From positions 216,065,734-216,129,733 of the forward strand of contig OU015495.1 in NCBI GenBank assembly GCA_907164885.2: 64,000 nt of DNA, read 5' to 3'. Under the pieces are notes generated by a model. The model saw only the letters and a program-made list of their open reading frames with translations, was not told the DNA's origin and did no database searches. This document shows, piece after piece, positions 42,991-56,200 of the stretch. Both the position numbers and the translations under genes were made by a program. This DNA comes from Dolomedes plantarius (taxonomy: Eukaryota > Arthropoda > Arachnida > Araneae > Dolomedidae). Every line of letters starts with the position of its first letter. Position 1 is the stretch's first letter.

Positions 42991-44435
42991 TAAAAGTAAA
43001 CCGATTAAAAATTTTAGAAATAAAATATTCCTGAATAATCCCAAAAGAAATTATTTCGAAACTTTCTCAGTGAAATAAATTTGCAAGTAGTTCTTTCGGT
43101 TCCCACAACACGCTTTTAATTTTGAATCAAAATTTTGTTAAAACAGTATTTCAAATTGTTCAAGTATTTTTCATAGGCATAATGATAATAAAGATAATGA
43201 TAATGATAATAATGATAATGATAATAAAGATAATGATAATGATAATAAAGATAATGCATAATGATAATGATAATAAAGGCTCATTTGATAAAAAATGATT
43301 GCGAAAAGCGAGTAAAAAAAATAGACATACACACGGTTTTTTTTTTAATGTGTAAAAGTTTGTCTATTTTAAAGTCACAATTCATGCACTTCACTATTCG
43401 AATCATAGAGGTTGTAAAATACCTTCTAATATTTTCATTCTTATTAGCGTCAATTGTTTATAGTTTGATGCTGCCATCTATTGGCACAATATGAAACCAA
43501 TACATGAAATCGTAATCATTTTCATTTAAAGTTGCTTTTTTGTTTATTTAATGTCATTTTATATATTTCTCACCTTTTATAAAATCCCCATTTGATGTAA
43601 ATTACATTTTGTCTATACTATTTGCTTTGAAAACTCAGATTTGACATATTATATAAAAGTAAAGCAAAGAAAAATATTTTATTTATTGAAAAATCTCTTG
43701 TACATCAGAAATCGTGTAAATTAAATTGCTTGCATAGATAAATTACTCTCCTTCCTATAAATCTATGGAAGTGATTTTATCGCACTTTTTTATGCATATT
43801 CCGTGAGTTATGATACGTAATTTTTGTAGAATAAATTAATAAATGAACACGGATATTCAACCCAACAATACTGAAATTTGTGACAGCTTTAAAAAATTTA
43901 ATCCGATGCTTCTTTCATTCCTACTTGATACCGATAAATTATTTTTAAACTTTAAAATGTTGTAGCGTATCCCAGGTAAGACGAAAAACTGAAAGATTTA
44001 AATTTAAAATCCTCCTTTCCCTTCTCTTGTAGCTTCAAACGAAAATTAAATAAGATACATCGTAAATATATTTGGAGGTTCATTTGTTTTTCCCCAATAC
44101 CATATGCTCCGGAAGCCTGTTTAATATTTCAATTGTGCTTATCTTTTGACAGAATATCTCGTAAACATAGACATGTGCAGTTCTGCTTAATACATGCACT
44201 CATATGTCACAAATTTCAGGAAATTTGAATTTTTGTAATGCAGGAATATAGGCTAAAGTAGCCAGCCGATTTATTTTCACGTGAAAATTTATCTTTTTGT
44301 AATGCAGGTATACTCATATCATACCAGGTGGTTGTGGGAATAACAAATTTTTCTTTCTTTTTGTAGTTTTGTGTGTGGGGGGTGCCTCTTATGAAAATTC
44401 AATTTCTCTCAATTAATCAATTCAAAGCCTGGTGG
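42991..44435. other. AT-rich sequence with a (GATAAT)n microsatellite
   Basis: (GATAAT)n with AAAGATAAT variants at about 43182-43285. No other recognised feature. Confidence 0.6.
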
Positions 44436-44786
44436 ACGAGATGATTTATAGGTATTTTACGTTATAAAAAGGGTGTTTTCACTATTATTATTTTTTTCTC
44501 TTTAAATTTTTAATGGATGCTTAAAATAAGCCATAAGTTTCATTGTCAGTTCTATAAGGTATCTTGTAAATAAAAATTACCCTATTATATGCAAAAGAAA
44601 TGCGCCTGGAACCTTTTTAATGAGGCCAATTTTTGATATAATTAATAGTTCATAATTCATAAATTATTAATATTTCATCATTCAATTTTAAGCACTTTTA
44701 CATATTTATGTTACTAATCACATATTCATATTTCAAGCAAATCCATTGAAAACAAAAAAAGTTAGGCTTGAAGGTCCACTGTCTCC
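44436..44786. mobile_element. TTAA-flanked MITE, family A, 3' fragment
   Basis: Matches the right half of the copy at 708-1423 (from GAGATGATTTATAGGTATTT on) and ends GGTCCACTGTCTCC then TTAA (44787-44790). The left half is absent. Confidence 0.8.
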
Positions 44787-44790
44787 TTAA

Positions 44791-47245
44791 AGGAGGTGGT
44801 GTAAAGTGGGCTGAAATCCCCCAAATAAAAATGAAATATCCCAAACCCGTATTTAAAGTGGGATCACTGACGTTAAATTATGCGATGAATGACCCTACCT
44901 TACTGCTAAAGTTAGTCGACGTTCAATGAACCAAATGACATAATTCGCCTAATCGTGAAATATACGAAAGCGGTTATTGAACATGCATCGACATTTTGAG
45001 CAGCAGACGTTAAAAAAAGTACAAGTGTTTTGAACAGCACAAGATTTCGATAAAAATAATTTTTAGATCAATTAGAAATTTCATATTAAAGACGAAATCG
45101 AAATACACAAAAATATTCTAAATGAGGATGTTAAAAGAATAAATGGGAATAAAGAGCCGTCATTAAATATGCATAACACTTTCTGGAGGCCGCAATGGAA
45201 GATAAAATGATGGAAAATTCGTCTGCTCCCGGGCCACATGAATTCGGAAAAGCAGATGGTGGTGGGCAGTCACCCTATGTTGTTTGTGACGCCACTTGGC
45301 AGACCAAGTTGTATCTCTGGTTCCGGTAAAGTGCCTTCTCCAGTTCTTTCTGTATATGATAGTGGACAAGAGTCCTTGCACCCAAAAAACCTCACACTGC
45401 CGAAAATCCACTGCTGTGGATTAAAACATTCGGATACTAAATTGCATCATTGTTTTTTAACATCTGTACCTGAAAGGAACTTTTCCTTTATTTTTTTTTT
45501 CAGTTATTATAAAACACAGAAATGAGTAAACAATTGTTTGAAATCCCTCAAACGGAAGATGATGCAGTGTCCTTTTCTTTCACATCCTGGGAATTTTGCC
45601 CAGTCAGCGTGTAATCCCCGGCGCCCGGAACTGAAAAAAGTTAACTGAAAAAATGTATACAATGTTCAAATATTGGGTACAGATGTAGTATACGCAACGA
45701 ACGCCAAGGGGCGACAAATCTGATGGTTGTTTGGCGGTTTTTATATTCTGGCAGGGAGGATTTTAAGATCCGATGGTATTTTTGTGTTGTTTCCCCAAGG
45801 CTGTGTTTCTTGTACGAGAATTCGCGTTTGTGCTATGGCGGCAAATAGTTTAAGACCCATTGGCTATTTAACCAAGGGAATGAATGCCCTGTATACATGA
45901 TTTACGGGCAGAGACAGAGGCCATTTTAAGTGATCTTTCTAGCAGTGGATTAAGTTATATTTAAGTTCAACATTCACTCACTCATTTGTTCTTTCTCTCT
46001 CTCAAGCTATGTCCGCGCTTTCGCTTTCGACATGTCGCACGGAGAGAGGCATGCTCAGAGCGACAGAGCATGCGATATCGCAAGAGTGGATTTTCTTGCG
46101 GAATTCCATTCTGCAAGGCAGTTTTCAAGCCAGTGTTCAGAATGTCGCGGTCTTTGGAAGAAATTTTTAATTTTATTGATGAAATTTACCGGCATTGTGG
46201 GATGTCAACCACTCCGCATACACAAATAAAATTATTAATACATTTAAAATAATTATTTAATAATAATTAATGTGTATTGTTTTAAAATAAAAACTAAATG
46301 TATTTTTAAACAAAGCAAATTGAAAAAAAAAAAATTGAAAACTTGTACTATATCATTGAAATTTTCTTTTTGAAATACAGGGAGAAGATTTCAAAAATAT
46401 GCATCAGCTAATTTGTTATTATAAAAATACTGAATAAAAAATTCATAGGAATTAAAGACCCACTTTGAGAAAAAAATAGATGTTTTAGTATTATAAAAGC
46501 AGGTTACAACCTCAGTTCGTTTGCGTGACGTAATTTTTCCCATGTCATGCATTGCTTGCATCCAAATGCGTATGATCTTGCAGGTATCATTTTCATTTGA
46601 AGCTAAATATCATCGACACATTTTAAATGTCCATCATGGTTTTCTAGTCGTGTTCTTCATTTAACCCCATGTTAAAGAAATATGAACGATTTTCATTAAT
46701 AACAAAATATACTTCTTAACTTCTTACATATGTAGAATTTTTTTTCATTATATATGAAAATTCAAAAGTAATTCTTCATGGCCCGCATTGCTCAGAAAAG
46801 AAGTAAATGTCTTGGTTTAATTCTTTACTTTATATTAAAGAGATTATTTACTTACTTACTCTCTCTCTATATATATATAGTATGATTAGCTAACGATTTT
46901 TCTTGAATTTTCTGTATAATTCAAAAGTAATATAAATGTTCCTTTTATTCAGAAATAAATTAATATACCAGTGTAATTTTACACTATATATTTAAGAGAT
47001 AGAATTTTAATAACGAGCAATATTCTACCGTTTTCTATTCTTAGTATTTGTTTGGTTTTATTACTTCATAAACAAAGCTATAAATTGTAGTTCTATTTCT
47101 AATAACTTGGCATATAAAAAAACCCAGATCTTCTCTATATTCCATATCACCAATTATTAATTTCTCTATCAAACTACATTGATGTAGAACCTACGCGTAT
47201 AAGAAAAACCATCTCTAATCGGTTACTGAGTCCTCCTATCGGTTA
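44791..47245. other. Sequence without recognised genes
   Basis: Small open frames at 45238-45525 and 45986-46252 have no family resemblance. A TA run lies at about 46870. The rest is AT-rich. Confidence 0.4.
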
Positions 47246-47247
47246 CT

Positions 47248-50200
47248 AGTCAGTCCAATTAATTACCGATCAGCAGAAAGTGATACAATAAAAGGGAAGG
47301 TGAGTATCCTCGAAAGAAACGATGATAAGAGTTATGCCGAAGCAGTTAAGAGGAAGGCTGAATGGGAGGAAAAAGCTGGTGAAGAAAAGACACAGAGAAA
47401 TGAAATTGAAATTATACTTAGAATCAGAAGTAACCAAGAAAGTTATTAAACCAGAAAAGCTGGGAATAGGAATAAAGAAATGCAAAATGATCTGATCAAT
47501 GCTATCAGCACTTCCAAGTTAACTGTGGATGTTAAGAGGCAAATAAATGATGACATTGGGGAGCTAGTCAGTCCAATTAATTACCGATCAGCAGAAAGTG
47601 ATACAATAAAAGGGAAGGTGAGTATCCTCGAAAGAAACGATGATAAGAGTTATGCCGAAGCAGTTAAGAGGAAGGCTGAATGGGAGGAAAAAGCTGGTGA
47701 AGAAAAGACACAGAGAAATGAAATTGAAATTATACTTAGAATCAGAAGTAACCAAGAAAGTTATTAAACCAGAAAAGCTGGGAATAGGAATAAAGAAATG
47801 CAAAATGATCTGATCAATGCTATCAGCACTTCCAAGTTAACTGTGGATGTTAAGAGGCAAATAAATGATGACATTGGGGAGCTAGTCAGTCCAATTAATT
47901 ACCGATCAGCAGAAAGTGATACAATAAAAGGGAAGGTGAGTATCCTCGAAAGAAACGATGATAAGAGTTATGCCGAAGCAGTTAAGAGGAAGGCTGAATG
48001 GGAGGAAAAAGCTGGTGAAGAAAAGACACAGAGAAATGAAATTGAAATTATACTTAGAATCAGAAGTAACCAAGAAAGTTATTAAACCAGAAAAGCTGGG
48101 AATAGGAATAAAGAAATGCAAAATGATCTGATCAATGCTATCAGCACTTCCAAGTTAACTGTGGATGTTAAGAGGCAAATAAATGATGACATTGGGGAGC
48201 TAGTCAGTCCAATTAATTACCGATCAGCAGAAAGTGATACAATAAAAGGGAAGGTGAGTATCCTCGAAAGAAACGATGATAAGAGTTATGCCGAAGCAGT
48301 TAAGAGGAAGGCTGAATGGGAGGAAAAAGCTGGTGAAGAAAAGACACAGAGAAATGAAATTGAAATTATACTTAGAATCAGAAGTAACCAAGAAAGTTAT
48401 TAAACCAGAAAAGCTGGGAATAGGAATAAAGAAATGCAAAATGATCTGATCAATGCTATCAGCACTTCCAAGTTAACTGTGGATGTTAAGAGGCAAATAA
48501 ATGATGACATTGGGGAGCTAGTCAGTCCAATTAATTACCGATCAGCAGAAAGTGATACAATAAAAGGGAAGGTGAGTATCCTCGAAAGAAACGATGATAA
48601 GAGTTATGCCGAAGCAGTTAAGAGGAAGGCTGAATGGGAGGAAAAAGCTGGTGAAGAAAAGACACAGAGAAATGAAATTGAAATTATACTTAGAATCAGA
48701 AGTAACCAAGAAAGTTATTAAACCAGAAAAGCTGGGAATAGGAATAAAGAAATGCAAAATGATCTGATCAATGCTATCAGCACTTCCAAGTTAACTGTGG
48801 ATGTTAAGAGGCAAATAAATGATGACATTGGGGAGCTAGTCAGTCCAATTAATTACCGATCAGCAGAAAGTGATACAATAAAAGGGAAGGTGAGTATCCT
48901 CGAAAGAAACGATGATAAGAGTTATGCCGAAGCAGTTAAGAGGAAGGCTGAATGGGAGGAAAAAGCTGGTGAAGAAAAGACACAGAGAAATGAAATTGAA
49001 ATTATACCTAAGAATCAGAAGTAACCAAGAAAGTTATTAAACCAGAAAAGCTGGGAATAGGAATAAAGAAATGCAAAATGATCTGATCAATGCTATCAGC
49101 ACTTCCAAGTTAACTGTGGATGTTAAGAGGCAAATAAATGGTGACATTGGGCAGCTAGTCAGTCCAATTAATTACCGATCAGCAGAAAGTGATACAATAA
49201 AAGGGAAGGTGAGTATCCTCGAAAGAAACGATGATAAGAGTTATGCCGAAGCAGTTAAGAGGAAGGCTGAATGGGAGGAAAAAGCTGGTGAAGAAAAGAC
49301 ACAGAGAAATGAAATTGAAATTATACCTAAGAATCAGAAGTAACCAAGAAAGTTATTAAACCAGAAAAGCTGGGAATAGGAATAAAGAAATGCAAAATGA
49401 TCTGATCAATGCTATCAGCACTTCCAAGTTAACTGTGGATGTTAAGAGGCAAATAAATGGTGACATTGGGCAGCTAGTCAGTCCAATTAATTACCGATCA
49501 GCAGAAAGTGATACAATAAAAGGGAAGGTGAGTATCCTCGAAAGAAACGATGATAAGAGTTATGCCGAAGCAGTTAAGAGGAAGGCTGAATGGGAGGAAA
49601 AAGCTGGTGAAGAAAAGACACAGAGAAATGAAATTGAAATTATACCTAAGAATCAGAAGTAACCAAGAAAGTTATTAAACCAGAAAAGCTGGGAATAGGA
49701 ATAAAGAAATGCAAAATGATCTGATCAATGCTATCAGCACTTCCAAGTTAACTGTGGATGTTAAGAGGCAAATAAATGGTGACATTGGGCAGCTAGTCAG
49801 TCCAATTAATTACCGATCAGCAGAAAGTGATACAATAAAAGGGAAGGTGAGTATCCTCGAAAGAAACGATGATAAGAGTTATGCCGAAGCAGTTAAGAGG
49901 AAGGCTGAATGGGAGGAAAAAGCTGGTGAAGAAAAGACACAGAGAAATGAAATTGAAATTATACCTAAGAATCAGAAGTAACCAAGAAAGTTATTAAACC
50001 AGAAAAGCTGGGAATAGGAATAAAGAAATGCAAAATGATCTGATCAATGCTATCAGCACTTCCAAGTTAACTGTGGATGTTAAGAGGCAAATAAATGGTG
50101 ACATTGGGGAGCTAGTCAGTCCAATTAATTACCGATCAGCAGAAAGTGATACAATAAAAGGGAAGGTGAGTATCCTCGAAAGAAACGATGATAAGAGTTA

Positions 50201-53200
50201 TGCCGAAGCAGTTAAGAGGAAGGCTGAATGGGAGGAAAAAGCTGGTGAAGAAAAGACACAGAGAAATGAAATTGAAATTATACCTAAGAATCAGAAGTAA
50301 CCAAGAAAGTTATTAAACCAGAAAAGCTGGGAATAGGAATAAAGAAATGCAAAATGATCTGATCAATGCTATCAGCACTTCCAAGTTAACTGTGGATGTT
50401 AAGAGGCAAATAAATGGTGACATTGGGGAGCTAGTCAGTCCAATTAATTACCGATCAGCAGAAAGTGATACAATAAAAGGGAAGGTGAGTATCCTCGAAA
50501 GAAACGATGATAAGAGTTATGCTGAAGCAGTTAAGAGGAAGGCTGAATGGGAGGAAAAAGCTGGTGAAGAAAAGACACAGAGAAATGAAATTGAAATTAT
50601 ACCTAAGAATCAGAAGTAACCAAGAAAGTTATTAAACCAGAAAAGCTGGGAATAGGAATAAAGAAATGCAAAATGATCTGATCAATGCTATCAGCACTTC
50701 CAAGTTAACTGTGGATGTTAAGAGGCAAATAAATGATGACATTGGGGAGCTAGTCAGTCCAATTAATTACCGATCAGCAGAAAGTGATACAATAAAAGGG
50801 AAGGTGAGTATCCTCGAAAGAAACGATGATAAGAGTTATGCCGAAGCAGTTAAGAGGAAGGCTGAATGGGAGGAAAAAGCTGGTGAAGAAAAGACACAGA
50901 GAAATGAAATTGAAATTATACCTAAGAATCAGAAGTAACCAAGAAAGTTATTAAACCAGAAAAGCTGGGAATAGGAATAAAGAAATGCAAAATGATCTGA
51001 TCAATGCTATCAGCACTTCCAAGTTAACTGTGGATGTTAAGAGGCAAATAAATGATGACATTGGGGAGCTAGTCAGTCCAATTAATTACCGATCAGCAGA
51101 AAGTGATACAATAAAAGGGAAGGTGAGTATCCTCGAAAGAAACGATGATAAGAGTTATGCCGAAGCAGTTAAGAGGAAGGCTGAATGGGAGGAAAAAGCT
51201 GGTGAAGAAAAGACACAGAGAAATGAAATTGAAATTATACCTAAGAATCAGAAGTAACCAAGAAAGTTATTAAACCAGAAAAGCTGGGAATAGGAATAAA
51301 GAAATGCAAAATGATCTGATCAATGCTATCAGCACTTCCAAGTTAACTGTGGATGTTAAGAGGCAAATAAATGGTGACATTGGGGAGCTAGTCAGTCCAA
51401 TTAATTACCGATCAGCAGAAAGTGATACAATAAAAGGGAAGGTGAGTATCCTCGAAAGAAACGATGATAAGAGTTATGCCGAAGCAGTTAAGAGGAAGGC
51501 TGAATGGGAGGAAAAAGCTGGTGAAGAAAAGACACAGAGAAATGAAATTGAAATTATACCTAAGAATCAGAAGTAACCAAGAAAGTTATTAAACCAGAAA
51601 AGCTGGGAATAGGAATAAAGAAATGCAAAATGATCTGATCAATGCTATCAGCACTTCCAAGTTAACTGTGGATGTTAAGAGGCAAATAAATGATGACATT
51701 GGGGAGATAGTCAGTCCAATTAATTACCGATCAGCAGAAAGTGATACAATAAAAGGGAAGGTGAGTATCCTCGAAAGAAACGATGATAAGAGTTATGCCG
51801 AAGCAGTTAAGAGGAAGGCTGAATGGGAGGAAAAAGCTGGTGAAGAAAAGACACAGAGAAATGAAATTGAAATTATACCTAAGAATCAGAAGTAACCAAG
51901 AAAGTTATTAAACCAGAAAAGCTGGGAATAGGAATAAAGAAATGCAAAATGATCTGATCAATGCTATCAGCACTTCCAAGTTAACTGTGGATGTTAAGAG
52001 GCAAATAAATGGTGACATTGGGGAGCTAGTCAGTCCAATTAATTACCGATCAGCAGAAAGTGATACAATAAAAGGGAAGGTGAGTATCCTCGAAAGAAAC
52101 GATGATAAGAGTTATGCCGAAGCAGTTAAGAGGAAGGCTGAATGGGAGGAAAAAGCTGGTGAAGAAAAGACACAGAGAAATGAAATTGAAATTATACCTA
52201 AGAATCAGAAGTAACCAAGAAAGTTATTAAACCAGAAAAGCTGGGAATAGGAATAAAGAAATGCAAAATGATCTGATCAATGCTATCAGCACTTCCAAGT
52301 TAACTGTGGATGTTAAGAGGCAAATAAATGATGACATTGGGGAGCTAGTCAGTCCAATTAATTACCGATCAGCAGAAAGTGATACAATAAAAGGGAAGGT
52401 GAGTATCCTCGAAAGAAACGATGATAAGAGTTATGCCGAAGCAGTTAAGAGGAAGGCTGAATGGGAGGAAAAAGCTGGTGAAGAAAAGACACAGAGAAAT
52501 GAAATTGAAATTATACCTAAGAATCAGAAGTAACCAAGAAAGTTATTAAACCAGAAAAGCTGGGAATAGGAATAAAGAAATGCAAAATGATCTGATCAAT
52601 GCTATCAGCACTTCCAAGTTAACTGTGGATGTTAAGAGGCAAATAAATGATGACATTGGGGAGCTAGTCAGTCCAATTAATTACCGATCAGCAGAAAGTG
52701 ATACAATAAAAGGGAAGGTGAGTATCCTCGAAAGAAACGATGATAAGAGTTATGCCGAAGCAGTTAAGAGGAAGGCTGAATGGGAGGAAAAAGCTGGTGA
52801 AGAAAAGACACAGAGAAATGAAATTGAAATTATACCTAAGAATCAGAAGTAACCAAGAAAGTTATTAAACCAGAAAAGCTGGGAATAGGAATAAAGAAAT
52901 GCAAAATGATCTGATCAATGCTATCAGCACTTCCAAGTTAACTGTGGATGTTAAGAGGCAAATAAATGGTGACATTGGGCAGCTAGTCAGTCCAATTAAT
53001 TACCGATCAGCAGAAAGTGATACAATAAAAGGGAAGGTGAGTATCCTCGAAAGAAACGATGATAAGAGTTATGCCGAAGCAGTTAAGAGGAAGGCTGAAT
53101 GGGAGGAAAAAGCTGGTGAAGAAAAGACACAGAGAAATGAAATTGAAATTATACCTAAGAATCAGAAGTAACCAAGAAAGTATTAAACCAGAAAAGCTGG

Positions 53201-56200
53201 GAATAGGAATAAAGAAATGCAAAATGATCTGATCAATGCTATCAGCACTTCCAAGTTAACTGTGGATGTTAAGAGGCAAATAAATGGTGACATTGGGGAG
53301 CTAGTCAGTCCAATTAATTACCGATCAGCAGAAAGTGATACAATAAAAGGGAAGGTGAGTATCCTCGAAAGAAACGATGATAAGAGTTATGCCGAAGCAG
53401 TTAAGAGGAAGGCTGAATGGGAGGAAAAAGCTGGTGAAGAAAAGACACAGAGAAATGAAATTGAAATTATACCTAAGAATCAGAAGTAACCAAGAAAGTT
53501 ATTAAACCAGAAAAGCTGGGAATAGGAATAAAGAAATGCAAAATGATCTGATCAATGCTATCAGCACTTCCAAGTTAACTGTGGATGTTAAGAGGCAAAT
53601 AAATGATGACATTGGGGAGCTAGTCAGTCCAATTAATTACCGATCAGCAGAAAGTGATACAATAAAAGGGAAGGTGAGTATCCTCGAAAGAAACGATGAT
53701 AAGAGTTATGCCGAAGCAGTTAAGAGGAAGGCTGAATGGGAGGAAAAAGCTGGTGAAGAAAAGACACAGAGAAATGAAATTGAAATTATACCTAAGAATC
53801 AGAAGTAACCAAGAAAGTTATTAAACCAGAAAAGCTGGGAATAGGAATAAAGAAATGCAAAATGATCTGATCAATGCTATCAGCACTTCCAAGTTAACTG
53901 TGGATGTTAAGAGGCAAATAAATGGTGACATTGGGGAGCTAGTCAGTCCAATTAATTACCGATCAGCAGAAAGTGATACAATAAAAGGGAAGGTGAGTAT
54001 CCTCGAAAGAAACGATGATAAGAGTTATGCCGAAGCAGTTAAGAGGAAGGCTGAATGGGAGGAAAAAGCTGGTGAAGAAAAGACACAGAGAAATGAAATT
54101 GAAATTATACTTAGAATCAGAAGTAACCAAGAAAGTTATTAAACCAGAAAAGCTGGGAATAGGAATAAAGAAATGCAAAATGATCTGATCAATGCTATCA
54201 GCACTTCCAAGTTAACTGTGGATGTTAAGAGGCAAATAAATGATGACATTGGGGAGCTAGTCAGTCCAATTAATTACCGATCAGCAGAAAGTGATACAAT
54301 AAAAGGGAAGGTGAGTATCCTCGAAAGAAACGATGATAAGAGTTATGCCGAAGCAGTTAAGAGGAAGGCTGAATGGGAGGAAAAAGCTGGTGAAGAAAAG
54401 ACACAGAGAAATGAAATTGAAATTATACCTAAGAATCAGAAGTAACCAAGAAAGTTATTAAACCAGAAAAGCTGGGAATAGGAATAAAGAAATGCAAAAT
54501 GATCTGATCAATGCTATCAGCACTTCCAAGTTAACTGTGGATGTTAAGAGGCAAATAAATGGTGACATTGGGCAGCTAGTCAGTCCAATTAATTACCGAT
54601 CAGCAGAAAGTTATACAATAAAAGGGAAGGTGAGTATCCTCGAAAGAAACGATGATAAGAGTTATGCCGAAGCAGTTAAGAGGAAGGCTGAATGGGAGGA
54701 AAAAGCTGGTGAAGAAAAGACACAGAGAAATGAAATTGAAATTATACCTAAGAATCAGAAGTAACCAAGAAAGTTATTAAACCAGAAAAGCTGGGAATAG
54801 GAATAAAGAAATGCAAAATGATCTGATCAATGCTATCAGCACTTCCAAGTTAACTGTGGATGTTAAGAGGCAAATAAATGGTGACATTGGGGAGCTAGTC
54901 AGTCCAATTAATTACCGATCAGCAGAAAGTGATACAATAAAAGGGAAGGTGAGTATCCTCGAAAGAAACGATGATAAGAGTTATGCCGAAGCAGTTAAGA
55001 GGAAGGCTGAATGGGAGGAAAAAGCTGGTGAAGAAAAGACACAGAGAAATGAAATTGAAATTATACCTAAGAATCAGAAGTAACCAAGAAAGTTATTAAA
55101 CCAGAAAAGCTGGGAATAGGAATAAAGAAATGCAAAATGATCTGATCAATGCTATCAGCACTTCCAAGTTAACTGTGGATGTTAAGAGGCAAATAAATGA
55201 TGACATTGGGGAGATAGTCAGTCCAATTAATTACCGATCAGCAGAAAGTGATACAATAAAAGGGAAGGTGAGTATCCTCGAAAGAAACGATGATAAGAGT
55301 TATGCCGAAGCAGTTAAGAGGAAGGCTGAATGGGAGGAAAAAGCTGGTGAAGAAAAGACACAGAGAAATGAAATTGAAATTATACCTAAGAATCAGAAGT
55401 AACCAAGAAAGTTATTAAACCAGAAAAGCTGGGAATAGGAATAAAGAAATGCAAAATGATCTGATCAATGCTATCAGCACTTCCAAGTTAACTGTGGATG
55501 TTAAGAGGCAAATAAATGGTGACATTGGGGAGCTAGTCAGTCCAATTAATTACCGATCAGCAGAAAGTGATACAATAAAAGGGAAGGTGAGTATCCTCGA
55601 AAGAAACGATGATAAGAGTTATGCCGAAGCAGTTAAGAGGAAGGCTGAATGGGAGGAAAAAGCTGGTGAAGAAAAGACACAGAGAAATGAAATTGAAATT
55701 ATACCTAAGAATCAGAAGTAACCAAGAAAGTTATTAAACCAGAAAAGCTGGGAATAGGAATAAAGAAATGCAAAATGATCTGATCAATGCTATCAGCACT
55801 TCCAAGTTAACTGTGGATGTTAAGAGGCAAATAAATGATGACATTGGGGAGCTAGTCAGTCCAATTAATTACCGATCAGCAGAAAGTGATACAATAAAAG
55901 GGAAGGTGAGTATCCTCGAAAGAAACGATGATAAGAGTTATGCCGAAGCAGTTAAGAGGAAGGCTGAATGGGAGGAAAAAGCTGGTGAAGAAAAGACACA
56001 GAGAAATGAAATTGAAATTATACCTAAGAATCAGAAGTAACCAAGAAAGTTATTAAACCAGAAAAGCTGGGAATAGGAATAAAGAAATGCAAAATGATCT
56101 GATCAATGCTATCAGCACTTCCAAGTTAACTGTGGATGTTAAGAGGCAAATAAATGATGACATTGGGGAGCTAGTCAGTCCAATTAATTACCGATCAGCA